Source: Thiodubiliella sp900128405 (GTDB lineage: Bacteria > Pseudomonadota > Gammaproteobacteria > PS1 > Pseudothioglobaceae). From it: a stretch of DNA of 64,000 nt. The stretch is from positions 434,001-498,000 of the forward strand of contig OY821614.1 of assembly GCA_963682085.1 (NCBI GenBank), read 5' to 3'. The position numbers and the translations under genes were made by a program. Of this stretch, positions 52,574 through 61,507 are shown in pieces. The notes beneath the pieces are model-generated. The model ran no database searches. It had not been told where the DNA came from and saw nothing but the letters and a program-made list of their open reading frames with translations. The stretch's first letter is position 1. Every line of letters begins with the position of its first letter.

Positions 52574-53874
52574 TATCGGTATTGTTGGTTATTGTGGTGA
52601 TTTTAATGGTGTTTTTATTGCGTAAAAAAGAGGTAATGGCTGACATTGATACACCCATTAAAACCCTAGAAGAAGCGTTTAAAAATGAATTAAAAACCAA
52701 TCGAGAAGAAATTAATACAATTGCTAAGGAGAATAGAAAAGAATTGAATGACTCAATTCAAGTATTAGAAAAATCATTAACAGAAACAGTTGATAAAAAA
52801 TTTAATCAACAACAGGAAAAACAAAAGCAACTTAACCAAGAATCTAGCACCATTATCAAAGAAAAGTTTAGTGATTTCAATCAACAGCAAGCACAATTTA
52901 ATCAACAGGCGACGGACAATATTAAACATATTGAAAAAACAGTTGGCACGCAATTAACCAATATTAGAGAAGAAAGTAGCAAAAAATTAGAGCAAATGCG
53001 TCAAACTGTTGACGAAAAATTACAAAGCACTTTAGAGCGGCGTTTAGGTGAATCCTTTAAGCAAGTTAGTGAGCGATTGGAGCAAGTGCATATAGGTTTA
53101 GGGGAGATGAAAAGTGTTGCCAACGATGTGGGTGATTTGAAAAAAGTATTGTCAAATGTTAAAACTAGAGGCACTTTAGGAGAGTATCAATTAGGTGCTA
53201 TTTTGGAGCAAATGCTCTCTCCAGAGCAGTATGCTTGTAATGTTGCAACCAAAAAAGGCTCTCAGGCTAATGTTGAATTTGCGGTTAAATTGCCAGGTAA
53301 GAGTGAAGGTGAAGTGTGGATACCTATAGATGCTAAATACCCAAGAGAAGATTACGAAAGGTTGATTAATGCTTATGAATTGGGCGATAAAATAAAAATA
53401 GAAGAATTTCAGAAAAAAGTATTAAAATCTATTGAATTATTTGCCAAAGAGATTGCCAGTAAATACATTGACCCGCCCCATACTACTGATTTTGCGGTGA
53501 TGTATTTACCTGATGAAGGTCTGTATGCCGAAGTATTAAGACATGTGAGTTTGTTTGAAAAATTACAAAGGCAATATAAGATTACCGTTACTGGACCCAC
53601 TACGTTGTCAGCTTTTTTAAACAGTTTGCAAATGGGTTTTAAAACTTTGGCAATACAAAAAAGAAGTGCCGAAGTATGGGATGTTTTAACCGAAGTAAAA
53701 ACCGAGTTTTCTACATTTTCTGGTGTCTTTGAACAAGTGCAAAAACAACTTAACACCGCTTCAGGCACTTTGGAAAAACTCAGAACAACACGAAGCAATG
53801 TATTGGAAAGAAAGCTTAAAAAAGTTGAGTTATTAGACAATAAGCAATCCACTTTACCTATGGACGAATCATGA
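52561..53874 (+). CDS. rmuC: DNA recombination protein RmuC homologue
   Basis: 437 residues. An N-terminal membrane helix (VISVLLVIVVILMVFLL) is followed by a long Gln/Lys/Glu-rich coiled coil (about residues 35-180) and a C-terminal nuclease-like RmuC domain with GTLGEYQLGAILEQML, WIPIDAKYPREDYERL and AVMYLPDEGLYAEVL. Family members limit inversions at short repeats, by an uncertain mechanism. It sits in a tight gph-rmuC-SDR operon. Confidence 0.93.
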   Translation: MDIVISVLLVIVVILMVFLLRKKEVMADIDTPIKTLEEAFKNELKTNREEINTIAKENRKELNDSIQVLEKSLTETVDKKFNQQQEKQKQLNQESSTIIKEKFSDFNQQQAQFNQQATDNIKHIEKTVGTQLTNIREESSKKLEQMRQTVDEKLQSTLERRLGESFKQVSERLEQVHIGLGEMKSVANDVGDLKKVLSNVKTRGTLGEYQLGAILEQMLSPEQYACNVATKKGSQANVEFAVKLPGKSEGEVWIPIDAKYPREDYERLINAYELGDKIKIEEFQKKVLKSIELFAKEIASKYIDPPHTTDFAVMYLPDEGLYAEVLRHVSLFEKLQRQYKITVTGPTTLSAFLNSLQMGFKTLAIQKRSAEVWDVLTEVKTEFSTFSGVFEQVQKQLNTASGTLEKLRTTRSNVLERKLKKVELLDNKQSTLPMDES

Positions 53875-54623
53875 ACATTAAAACAGATTATCAAATTACC
53901 ACTGGAGAATTAAAAGACAAAGTTATTTTAGTAACTGGGGCAAATCGTGGTTTTGGCAAGGCGATGACACTGGATTTAGCCAAAGCAGGTGCAACAGTAA
54001 TTATGATTGGGCGTGATTTGGGTGCATTGGAAGTGGCTTATGATGAAGTGGTAGATGCAGGTTATCAAGAACCCATTCTTTATCCGTTTGATTTAGAAGG
54101 GGCAACACCTGAGCATTATGAGCAACTACAAGCCGATATTTTTGCGAATTTTAGGCAACTGGATGGGCTGATTCATAACGCTGGGATTATTGGCACGATA
54201 ATGCCGATTGAACAATATGATGTTAAATTGTGGTATTCAACAATGCAAATTAATGTTAACGCTCCCTTTATGCTGACGCAATTTTTAATCCCTGCTTTGA
54301 ATAAATCTGCTGATGCGCGTATATTGTTTTTATCGTCTTCAGTAGGGCGGGAGGCTCGTGCTTATTGGGGGGCGTATGGGGTGAGTAAATTTGCTATTGA
54401 AGGAATGAGTAAAACCCTATCTGAAGAATTAGAAAAGACCAATATTCGAGTGAATTCGCTAGACCCAGGGAGAATGAAAACTGAAATGAGACGCACAGCA
54501 TACCCTGCTGAAAACGCCGATAAAAATCCTTTGCCTGAAGATAAAAGTCCAGCGATTGTGTATTTAATGGGTAAAGAAAGTGTTGATTTAAATGGCAAGC
54601 AACTTACCTTGTTTGACGCTTGA
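53871..54623 (+). CDS. YciK-like short-chain dehydrogenase
   Basis: 250 residues; SDR with ILVTGANRGFGKAMTLDLAKAG (cofactor site), LIHNAGIIG, LFLSSSVGREARAYWGAYG and VSKFAIEG (YxxxK as YGVSK). The ordering and YWGAYGVSK wording match the YciK group, whose substrate is not established. Its start overlaps the rmuC stop by 4 bases, and the end overlaps the convergent small membrane protein gene by 20 bases. Confidence 0.85.
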   Translation: MNIKTDYQITTGELKDKVILVTGANRGFGKAMTLDLAKAGATVIMIGRDLGALEVAYDEVVDAGYQEPILYPFDLEGATPEHYEQLQADIFANFRQLDGLIHNAGIIGTIMPIEQYDVKLWYSTMQINVNAPFMLTQFLIPALNKSADARILFLSSSVGREARAYWGAYGVSKFAIEGMSKTLSEELEKTNIRVNSLDPGRMKTEMRRTAYPAENADKNPLPEDKSPAIVYLMGKESVDLNGKQLTLFDA

Positions 54624-54843
54624 TGATGAAATTTATAATAGAAAGAAGCGAATAAATAACAAAGATAAATATGCTTAGCATAAAAGAAAAAGCGCCAATT
54701 GGCACCCACAGGGTTTCATGCAGAACGCCTTGTGCATCTATATATTGTGGATACAAAGTCTGCTGAACCAGCATAGAAATAATAGCCAAGAAGAGAAAAA
54801 ATAAAGAAACTTTTAAAATAGTGCTTTTGAAAGACTTTTGCAT
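54604..54843 (-). CDS. Small two-helix membrane protein (DUF3955-like)
   Basis: 79 residues: two membrane helices separated by YPQYIDAQGVLHETLWVPIG, which resembles the conserved loop of DUF3955 proteins (Y-x-D-x-x-G-x-L-x-E). Function unknown. It lies 7 bases after suhB on the same strand and overlaps the convergent SDR gene by 20 bases. Confidence 0.6.
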   Translation of the reverse strand: MQKSFKSTILKVSLFFLFLAIISMLVQQTLYPQYIDAQGVLHETLWVPIGAFSFMLSIFIFVIYSLLSIINFIIKRQTR

Positions 54844-54850
54844 AAAATTT

Positions 54851-55651
54851 TTAGCGTTGCAAATCAGCTGTTAAATGCGGGTGAATGGTTTTTAAAATTT
54901 CTTTAAAAACTTTTTCATTGCCAGCTACTACATTGCCCGTTTCTAAATATTTATCACGACCTGAAAAATCACCCACAAAACCACCTGCCTCTTTAACCAA
55001 AAGCACGCCAGCGGCAATATCCCAAATATTAAGCTCAATTTCCCAAAATCCATCCATCCTACCCGCAGCTAAATAAGCCAAATCAAGAGCAGCAGATCCT
55101 GCACGGCGAATACCTGCCACTTTTGGATGAATTGCCTTAAACATATCAAGATAGGCATCTAAGTGTTGTGGTGCTTTGAATGGAAAACCTGTGCCGATAA
55201 GTGTATCTTTAAAGCCATCAGTGTTAGTTGTGCGTATTCTTTGCTCATTTAAATAAGCACCTTCACCTTTGGAAGCGGTGAACATTTCCTCTTTAAAAGG
55301 GTCATATACCACGGCATGTGTGGCTTCATTGTTTTCATATAAGGCAATAGATACCGCATATTGAGGGAAGCCGTGCAGGTAGTTAGTGGTGCCGTCTAAA
55401 GGGTCAATAATCCATTGAAAATTTGCATCACCTAAAATCTCTCCATTTTCCTCCCCTAGGATTGAATGAGTAGGGAAGGCGTATTTCAACTCGTCTATAA
55501 TAGCATCCTCAGCTGCCTTGTCCACTTCAGAAACAAAGTCATTGGCAGCTTTGTTTTCAATCGTTAAAATATCAATCTGATTGTGGTATCTAAGAATGAT
55601 GTCGCCAGCTTTTCTGGCAGCTTTAACGGCAATATTAAGCGTAGGATGCAT
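54851..55651 (-). CDS. suhB: Inositol-1-monophosphatase
   Basis: 266 residues; metal-dependent phosphatase. Metal-site motifs are GEENGEI, WIIDPLDGTTNYLHGFPQYAVS and WDIAAGVLLVKEAGG. In E. coli SuhB also joins the rRNA antitermination complex. The divergent trmJ gene begins 19 bases away, as in many gammaproteobacteria. Confidence 0.95.
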   Translation of the reverse strand: MHPTLNIAVKAARKAGDIILRYHNQIDILTIENKAANDFVSEVDKAAEDAIIDELKYAFPTHSILGEENGEILGDANFQWIIDPLDGTTNYLHGFPQYAVSIALYENNEATHAVVYDPFKEEMFTASKGEGAYLNEQRIRTTNTDGFKDTLIGTGFPFKAPQHLDAYLDMFKAIHPKVAGIRRAGSAALDLAYLAAGRMDGFWEIELNIWDIAAGVLLVKEAGGFVGDFSGRDKYLETGNVVAGNEKVFKEILKTIHPHLTADLQR

Positions 55652-55670
55652 ATTTTTTTAAGGATGATAA

Positions 55671-56408
55671 ATGAAAGATGAGAATTATACCTTTGATAGG
55701 GTTCGTATAGTTATGGTTAACACCACTGAACCCGGTAATATTGGTGCGGCAGCTCGTGCAATGAAAAATATGAATCTATCAAAATTATATTTGGTTAACC
55801 CAAAAGGCTACCCCTCCGCTGTAGCAACTGCCAGAGCCAGTGGTGCAGATGATGTGCTATCAAGTGCTGTGGTGTGTGAATCACTTGAGCAAGCATTGCA
55901 GGGCATACATTTGGTAATCGGTGCTAGTGCCAGACAACGCAATATCAAATGGCGACAAATGGATGTTGTTGGCACATGTGGTGAAATTCAAAAAACCACT
56001 GCCACAGAAAATCAAACCGTTGCTGTAGTATTTGGCACAGAAAAATCAGGCTTAACTAATGAAGAGTTAGATTTATGTCAAATCCTTATGACCATCCCCG
56101 GTAACCCTGATTATTTCTCTCTAAATGTCGCCTCTGCTATCCAAGTATTCGCCTATCAAAACTATGTTTACGCCACCACGACAAAATTTGATGCCAGTAG
56201 CAATGAACTTGCCAGTTTTAATGAACTAGAAAGTTTCTATGAACATCTTGCTCAAGTATTGGAGCACATTGACTATTTTGAAGAAAAACGCCCTAAAGCT
56301 TTATTAATGCGTCGTTTAAGGCGTTTTTTTGGTAAAGCGGAACCCGAAAAAGAGGAGGTTGCCATTTTTCGTGGTATTCTTAGAAATATCAAGCCTTTTA
56401 AAAAATAG
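55671..56408 (+). CDS. trmJ: tRNA (cytidine/uridine-2'-O-)-methyltransferase TrmJ
   Basis: 245 residues; SPOUT fold. Motif 1 is VMVNTTEPGNIGAAARAMKNMN, motif 2 is VVFGTEKSGLTNEELDLC, and motif 3 is IPGNPDYFSLNVASAIQVFAYQ. It methylates position 32 of tRNAs. The C-terminal helical extension (YFEEKRPKALLMRRLRRFFG) for dimerisation is present. A bidirectional terminator follows. Confidence 0.93.
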   Translation: MKDENYTFDRVRIVMVNTTEPGNIGAAARAMKNMNLSKLYLVNPKGYPSAVATARASGADDVLSSAVVCESLEQALQGIHLVIGASARQRNIKWRQMDVVGTCGEIQKTTATENQTVAVVFGTEKSGLTNEELDLCQILMTIPGNPDYFSLNVASAIQVFAYQNYVYATTTKFDASSNELASFNELESFYEHLAQVLEHIDYFEEKRPKALLMRRLRRFFGKAEPEKEEVAIFRGILRNIKPFKK

Positions 56409-56586
56409 TAATTCAATGTGAGATTTTTACACCACAAGGACTTTGTTTGGAATAACCCACACAGAATTGGTAATTAGACTAAATTCTTTTAACGATAAGC
56501 TAAAGTCTAAATTATTTTTTGAAAATAGTATTGGTATGGATCTTTTTTAAATAACAAAGTCGTTACTCAATAATGAATAGCACAAT

Positions 56587-56618
56587 AAAAAAGCCCGAAA
56601 TTATCGGGCTTTTTTATT
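56587..56618. terminator. Bidirectional terminator between trmJ and the Sel1-repeat gene
   Basis: AAAAAAGCCCGA-AATTA-TCGGGCTTTTTT: seven GC-rich pairs extended by A/T tracts on both sides, so it can serve both convergent genes. The same hairpin and about 15 bases of 3' flank (TTGGTTTATAAA) recur at 59561. Confidence 0.92.
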
Positions 56619-56634
56619 GGTTTATAAAATTGAA

Positions 56635-58719
56635 TTATTGATTTAATTCAGCATATTTTTTACAACCTAATTGTGATTTTAAATCGCAAGATTTTCCATA
56701 ATATTTCAAGGATTGAGAACGACTTTGCTTAACATTTTTACCGTTTTCATACGCAAATCCAAGGATATTACAGCCATTGATATTGTTCAAATCACACGCT
56801 TTTTGCCAATATTCTACTGCTTTAAAGTTGCTTTGCTTGATACCTGTGCCACCACTATACATAACACCAAGATTCAAACAACCGCTACCATCGTTCAAGC
56901 CACATGATTTTTGGTAAAGTTTTACTGCCCTAGAGTTACTTTGCTTAACACCTGCACCATTTTTAAGCATAAGTCCAAGATTAGAACAACCAAGACCAGT
57001 GTCTAAGCTACATGCCTTTTGATAATATTCTACTGCCTTAGAGCTGTTTTTCTTAATACCTGTGCCATCCTTATACATAGTGCCAAGGTTAGAGCAACCA
57101 AGTCCAGTGCTTAAGCCACATGCCTTTTGGTAAAATTTAACAGCCTTAGTGCTATTTTGTTCAATACCTGTGCCATCTCTATACATAGCTCCAAGATTAG
57201 AACAACCAAAACCATTATTCAAATCACATGCTTTCTGATAAAACTCTACCGCTTTGGAGTCGCTTTGTCTAATGCCTTCACCATTGCCATACATAACACC
57301 AAGATTGAAGCAACCTTGACCAGTGCTCAAGGCACATGCTTTTTGATAGCTTTCTACTACTTTAAGGCTATTTTTCTTAACGCTTTCGCTATAGGCCTGT
57401 ATAACGCCATAGTTGAAACAACCAAGACCGTTATCTAAATCACACGCCTTTTGGTAATATTTCATAGCCTCAACATCACTTTTTTCAACACCTGCGCCAT
57501 TTTTATACATTACACCAAGATTAGAGCAACCAATACCATTCTTTAAGCTACATGCCTTTTGCCAGTATTCTACTACCTTTAAGTTACTTTGCTTAATGCC
57601 TGTGCCATCTTTATACATAACACCAAGATTGAAGCAACCATTGCTATCATTTAAATCACACGCTTTTTGATAAAATTTTACCGCTTTAAAATTACTTTTC
57701 TCAGCACCTGTGCCATCTTCGTGCATAACACCAAGATTTAAACAACCACTGCTATTACCCAAATCACATGCTTTTTGATAAAATTTCACTGCTTTAAAAT
57801 CATTTTTCTTAGTATTTTCGTCATTTTTATATATAACGCCAAGGCTAAAGCAACCGTTACCATTGTCTAAGCCACACGCCTTTTGATAGTATTTCATCAT
57901 CTTAAGTCTACTTTGCTTAACGCCTACACCATCTTCATACATAGCACCAAGATTATAGCAACCATTGCCATTATCTAGGTTACACGCCTTTTGATAAAAA
58001 TTTACTGCTTTAAGGCTACTTTGCTTAATGCCTGTGCCATCTTTATACATAACACCAAGATCAAAACAACCACTGCCATTATCTAAACCACATGCTTTTT
58101 GATAAAATCCTACCGCTTTAAGGCTGTCTTTCTTAGTGCCCATGCCATCTTTATACATAGCGCCAAGATTAAAACAACCCTTGCTAACATCTAAACTACA
58201 CGCCTTCTTGTAAAATTTTACTGTTTTAAGGCTACTCTTCCTAACGCCCTTACCTTCCTTGTAGATAGCACCAAGTTCAAAACAACCATTGCCATTATTT
58301 AAATCACATGCTTTTTGATAAAATTTTACTGCTTGAAGGCTATTTATCCTAGCACCTGTGCCACTAACATATGCAGCACCAAGATCAAAACAACCATCGC
58401 TATTATTCAAGCTACATGCCTTTTGATAAAATTCCACCGCTTTAATGTTGCTTTGCCTAACACCTGTGCCATTCTTGTGCATAACTCCGAGATTAAGGCA
58501 ACTAGAACTATTGTCTAAATCACATGCCCTTTGATAATATTTCACTGCTTTAAAATCATTCTGCTTAGTGCCTGAGCCATTCTTGTATATATCTCCAAGA
58601 CGAAGGCAATTAGCACTGTCATCCAAATTACATGCTTTTTTATAATCATCAATGTCGTTGGCAAGTATGCCAGTGTTCAATCCAATGCTTAAAAGCACTA
58701 ATAATAATATTTTTTTCAT
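56635..58719 (-). CDS. Secreted cysteine-rich Sel1-repeat protein (Hcp-like), 19 repeats
   Basis: 694 residues with a signal peptide (MKKILLLVLLSIGLNTGILA), then an almost perfect 36-residue periodicity. Each unit carries YQKAC-(8 residues)-C-x-LG-x-MY-x-(N/D)-G-x-G; 19 such Cys pairs are visible (KACNLDDSANC to KSCDLKSQLGC). Sel1-like repeats with a disulfide per unit form a rigid solenoid, as in Helicobacter Hcp proteins, which are secreted and interact with host cells. The 108-base DNA repeat is diverged enough to be maintained by selection but may still recombine. In a symbiont a host-contact role is possible; this is inference. It is a monocistronic gene between terminators. Confidence 0.9.
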   Translation of the reverse strand: MKKILLLVLLSIGLNTGILANDIDDYKKACNLDDSANCLRLGDIYKNGSGTKQNDFKAVKYYQRACDLDNSSSCLNLGVMHKNGTGVRQSNIKAVEFYQKACSLNNSDGCFDLGAAYVSGTGARINSLQAVKFYQKACDLNNGNGCFELGAIYKEGKGVRKSSLKTVKFYKKACSLDVSKGCFNLGAMYKDGMGTKKDSLKAVGFYQKACGLDNGSGCFDLGVMYKDGTGIKQSSLKAVNFYQKACNLDNGNGCYNLGAMYEDGVGVKQSRLKMMKYYQKACGLDNGNGCFSLGVIYKNDENTKKNDFKAVKFYQKACDLGNSSGCLNLGVMHEDGTGAEKSNFKAVKFYQKACDLNDSNGCFNLGVMYKDGTGIKQSNLKVVEYWQKACSLKNGIGCSNLGVMYKNGAGVEKSDVEAMKYYQKACDLDNGLGCFNYGVIQAYSESVKKNSLKVVESYQKACALSTGQGCFNLGVMYGNGEGIRQSDSKAVEFYQKACDLNNGFGCSNLGAMYRDGTGIEQNSTKAVKFYQKACGLSTGLGCSNLGTMYKDGTGIKKNSSKAVEYYQKACSLDTGLGCSNLGLMLKNGAGVKQSNSRAVKLYQKSCGLNDGSGCLNLGVMYSGGTGIKQSNFKAVEYWQKACDLNNINGCNILGFAYENGKNVKQSRSQSLKYYGKSCDLKSQLGCKKYAELNQ

Positions 58720-59248
58720 TTTTTTATTCCTCGTATTATTTTAATTTATATTTAGGGTGCTATTTTTGACAAAAGCATAAGCATTATACGCTTATGCTGA
58801 TTTCAAGTTTGTGTCTTTTATTGAGTTTATTTGGTTTATAAAATTTTCAAAAATAACAACATTGAAACCTTTTATATGTAACCAAATCCTAACAAATTTT
58901 ATAACCACTCAATTGGACTACTACTGCCCACACAACGGACACATAATACCCTAATCTAAAGACAGAAAACGCAAATATAACATTAACCTTTGTTGTTGTA
59001 ATAAGGGTAAAAATATTTATCCTTTTGTTAAAGTGTTAGTAGCTGTAATAAGCCCTTGCCCCACTTCAAATAAAAGTTCAATGGAAGAATCACCGCTAGA
59101 TGTTAATAAGGCGTATGCGTTTGTATTGTGTGAAGGATTGAAGTTGTTTGCACATCCACAGAGCTAATACAAGTAATAGAATACCGATTGTTTTATTTCT
59201 AAAGCGTATGAGCAAATCTCTGCCCTTATCAATCCAATCTCCTTCCAG

Positions 59249-59356
59249 TCAAATTAAATAATTTATAGGTTCTGCGGTTTCTAGGTTGAATGTGCCACTT
59301 GTTTTTACAAGCTCTTCAAATCTCTTCTGATCATGTATCACTATTGATTTATTCAT
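59249..59356 (-). pseudogene. Possible decayed small membrane protein gene
   Basis: ATG at 59356, 35 codons (MNKSIVIHDQKRFEELVK...) ending at a TGA. The same frame continues past the stop as LEGDWIDKGRDLLIRFRNK and then a hydrophobic helix. No family was recognised, and it may be spurious. Confidence 0.3.
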
Positions 59357-59560
59357 AATTTATTACTTTACAACAATTTTTTTAATTATTTGAATCTTGT
59401 GGTGATTAATATTTATCCACTGAATGAAGAAATAATACTATTTATCAAGTCTGCCAACCTTTTTAAAGCTCAAATATTCGTCTATTTTATCGTTCAATTT
59501 CACGATAATTAACATCATTGGGCAGTTAAATAAGATAAATTCAGTCTAAAGACGAGACAT

Positions 59561-59592
59561 AAAAAAGCCCGAAATTATCGGGCTTTTTTTTT
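59561..59592. terminator. Terminator downstream of htpG
   Basis: The same AAAAAAGCCCGAAATTATCG hairpin as at 56587, followed by nine T on the plus strand and an A-tract on the other side. It serves the minus-strand htpG. Confidence 0.9.
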
Positions 59593-59620
59593 GGTTTATA
59601 AACTTGAACCTTTGATAGAG

Positions 59621-61471
59621 TTAACTAATCAATTTATTCATGCGTTTAACAAACTCGGCGGGGTCTTTTAGTTGTCCGCCTTCACTGAGGACGGCTTGGT
59701 CAAATAAAACTTTAGCCAAATCTTCATCGATTTTGGTTTTGAGTTTTTTTACCAATGGGTGTGTTGGGTTGATTTCAAGAATTGGTTTGGTGTCTGGGAT
59801 ATCTTGACCTAGGGATTTCATGATGCGTTCCATGTTGCCCCCCATCTCGTTTTCATCGGCTACTAGGCAAGAAGGGGATTCGCTCAGGCGATTGGATATT
59901 TTCACTTCTTTAACTTGTGGTTCAAGGATTTTGTTGAGTTTTTCAATGACTTTTTCGTAGTCTTTGGATACTTTCTCTTTCTCTTTCTTGTCTTCTTTAG
60001 AGTCTAAATCCTCTAAATTACCTTTGGCAATCGACTTAAACGGCACACCTTCAAATTCCCCAAAATTACTTACCATCCATTCGTCAACACGATCAGAAAG
60101 TAGCAGAACTTCAATATCTTTTTTATTGAATACTTCTAAATGTGGCGAACCTTTGGCACTTTCATAAGTTTCGGCGGTGATGTAATAAATGGTTTTTTGG
60201 TCTTTTTGCATACTCTTGACATAGCATTCAAGGGTGGCTGTTTGTGTTGCATTATCACTTTTGTTGGTGGCAAAACGCAGTAGTTTAGCGATTTTATCTT
60301 TGTTAGAAAAATCTTCAACCACGCCTTCTTTCATTACCATGCCAAATTCTTTCCAAAAAGTGGCGTATTTTTCAGGCTTGTTTTTTGCCATTTTTTCCAA
60401 TTCTTTTAAAATGCGACTCACTGAGGCTTTGCGAATAGTATCAACCACTTTGTTGCCTTGCAAAATCTCCCTAGAGACATTGAGTGACAAGTCGGCAGTA
60501 TCAATCACACCTTTAACAAAACGCAGATAAAGTGGCATCAAAGATTCGTTGTCTTCCATAATAAAGACACGCTTGGCGTATAACTTAATGCCACCTTTGC
60601 GTTTGGGTTCCCACATATCAAATGGTGCTTTTGACGGAATATAGAGTAGGGAGGTGTAGTCTAATTTACCTTCAACGCGATTGTGCAATTGTGTGAGTGG
60701 TGCTTCAAAATCAAAAGTGAGTGATTTATAAAATTCGTCGTAATCTTCTTGTTTAAGTCCAGCTTTGTCTTGTGTCCAAAAAGCATTGGCTTTGTTAACT
60801 GCCTCATATTCAATTTCTTTGCTGTCTTCTGAGGGTTTAATCATCATAATCGGCACAGTAATATGGTCAGAATATTTGCTGATAATGCCGCGTAGGCGTT
60901 GTTCATCTAAAAACTCAGCTTCCTCTTTTTTAATGTGCAGAGTAATAGAGGTGCCAAATTCAGGGCAATCCACTTTTTCAGTAGAGTATTTTCCCTTACC
61001 GTTTGATGTCCATTGCGTACCTTTTTTGCCTTTAGTTCCCGCTTTTCTGGTTGTTAGTATGACCTTGTCAGCCACGATAAAGGCAGAGTAAAAGCCAACA
61101 CCAAATTGACCAATAAGATTAGAGTCTTGTGCTTGTTTTTCATCCAAGCCTTTAAGGAATTTTTTAGTGCCAGAATTGGCAATGGTGCCAATGTTTTTAT
61201 TTACTTCAACTTCGGTCATACCAATGCCGTTGTCGCTGATAGTAATGGTTTTTTTGTCTTTATTAACTTCAATATGAACGGCTAAGTTTTCTTTACCTTC
61301 AACCAGAGAGTCATCTGCAAGTGCCTCAAATTTAAGTTTGTCAATCGCATCGGAAGCGTTTGACACTAATTCTCTCAAGAAAATTTCTTTATTAGAATAC
61401 AAAGAGTGAATCATTAAATCTAATAATTGTGAAACCTCTGTTTGAAACGAATGTGTTTGTTTATCTGCCAT
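59621..61471 (-). CDS. htpG: Chaperone protein HtpG (bacterial Hsp90)
   Basis: 616 residues. The GHKL ATPase N-domain shows EIFLRELVSNASDAIDKL, ISDNGIGM, IGQFGVGFYSAFIVAD and TSITLHI. The middle domain has LPLYLRFVKGVIDTADLSLNVSREIL, and the C-terminal dimerisation domain ends RMNKLIS. It assists folding and stress recovery of cytosolic proteins. An AGGAAT ribosome site precedes the ATG. It is divergent from xerC by 36 bases; no sigma-32 promoter was recognised. Confidence 0.97.
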   Translation of the reverse strand: MADKQTHSFQTEVSQLLDLMIHSLYSNKEIFLRELVSNASDAIDKLKFEALADDSLVEGKENLAVHIEVNKDKKTITISDNGIGMTEVEVNKNIGTIANSGTKKFLKGLDEKQAQDSNLIGQFGVGFYSAFIVADKVILTTRKAGTKGKKGTQWTSNGKGKYSTEKVDCPEFGTSITLHIKKEEAEFLDEQRLRGIISKYSDHITVPIMMIKPSEDSKEIEYEAVNKANAFWTQDKAGLKQEDYDEFYKSLTFDFEAPLTQLHNRVEGKLDYTSLLYIPSKAPFDMWEPKRKGGIKLYAKRVFIMEDNESLMPLYLRFVKGVIDTADLSLNVSREILQGNKVVDTIRKASVSRILKELEKMAKNKPEKYATFWKEFGMVMKEGVVEDFSNKDKIAKLLRFATNKSDNATQTATLECYVKSMQKDQKTIYYITAETYESAKGSPHLEVFNKKDIEVLLLSDRVDEWMVSNFGEFEGVPFKSIAKGNLEDLDSKEDKKEKEKVSKDYEKVIEKLNKILEPQVKEVKISNRLSESPSCLVADENEMGGNMERIMKSLGQDIPDTKPILEINPTHPLVKKLKTKIDEDLAKVLFDQAVLSEGGQLKDPAEFVKRMNKLIS

Positions 61472-61507
61472 TTTTCTATTCCTAGTTTATATGTAAAATA
61501 CATTAAT

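Larger units (their letters stand above)
58720..59620. other. Gene-poor region between the Sel1-repeat gene and htpG
   Basis: About 900 bases with no intact gene recognised. A minus-strand 35-codon frame (59249-59356) continues past its TGA as readable sequence with a membrane-like helix (KTIGILLLVLALWM), suggesting a decayed small gene. A plus-strand open stretch near 58970-59166 ends MEESPLDVNKAYAFVLCEG but lacks a good start. The htpG terminator lies at the right end. Confidence 0.55.

Noticed and set aside
56660..58690. CRISPR-like array with 108-base period
   Set aside because: The repeat is the codon image of 36-residue Sel1 units in a single open frame.
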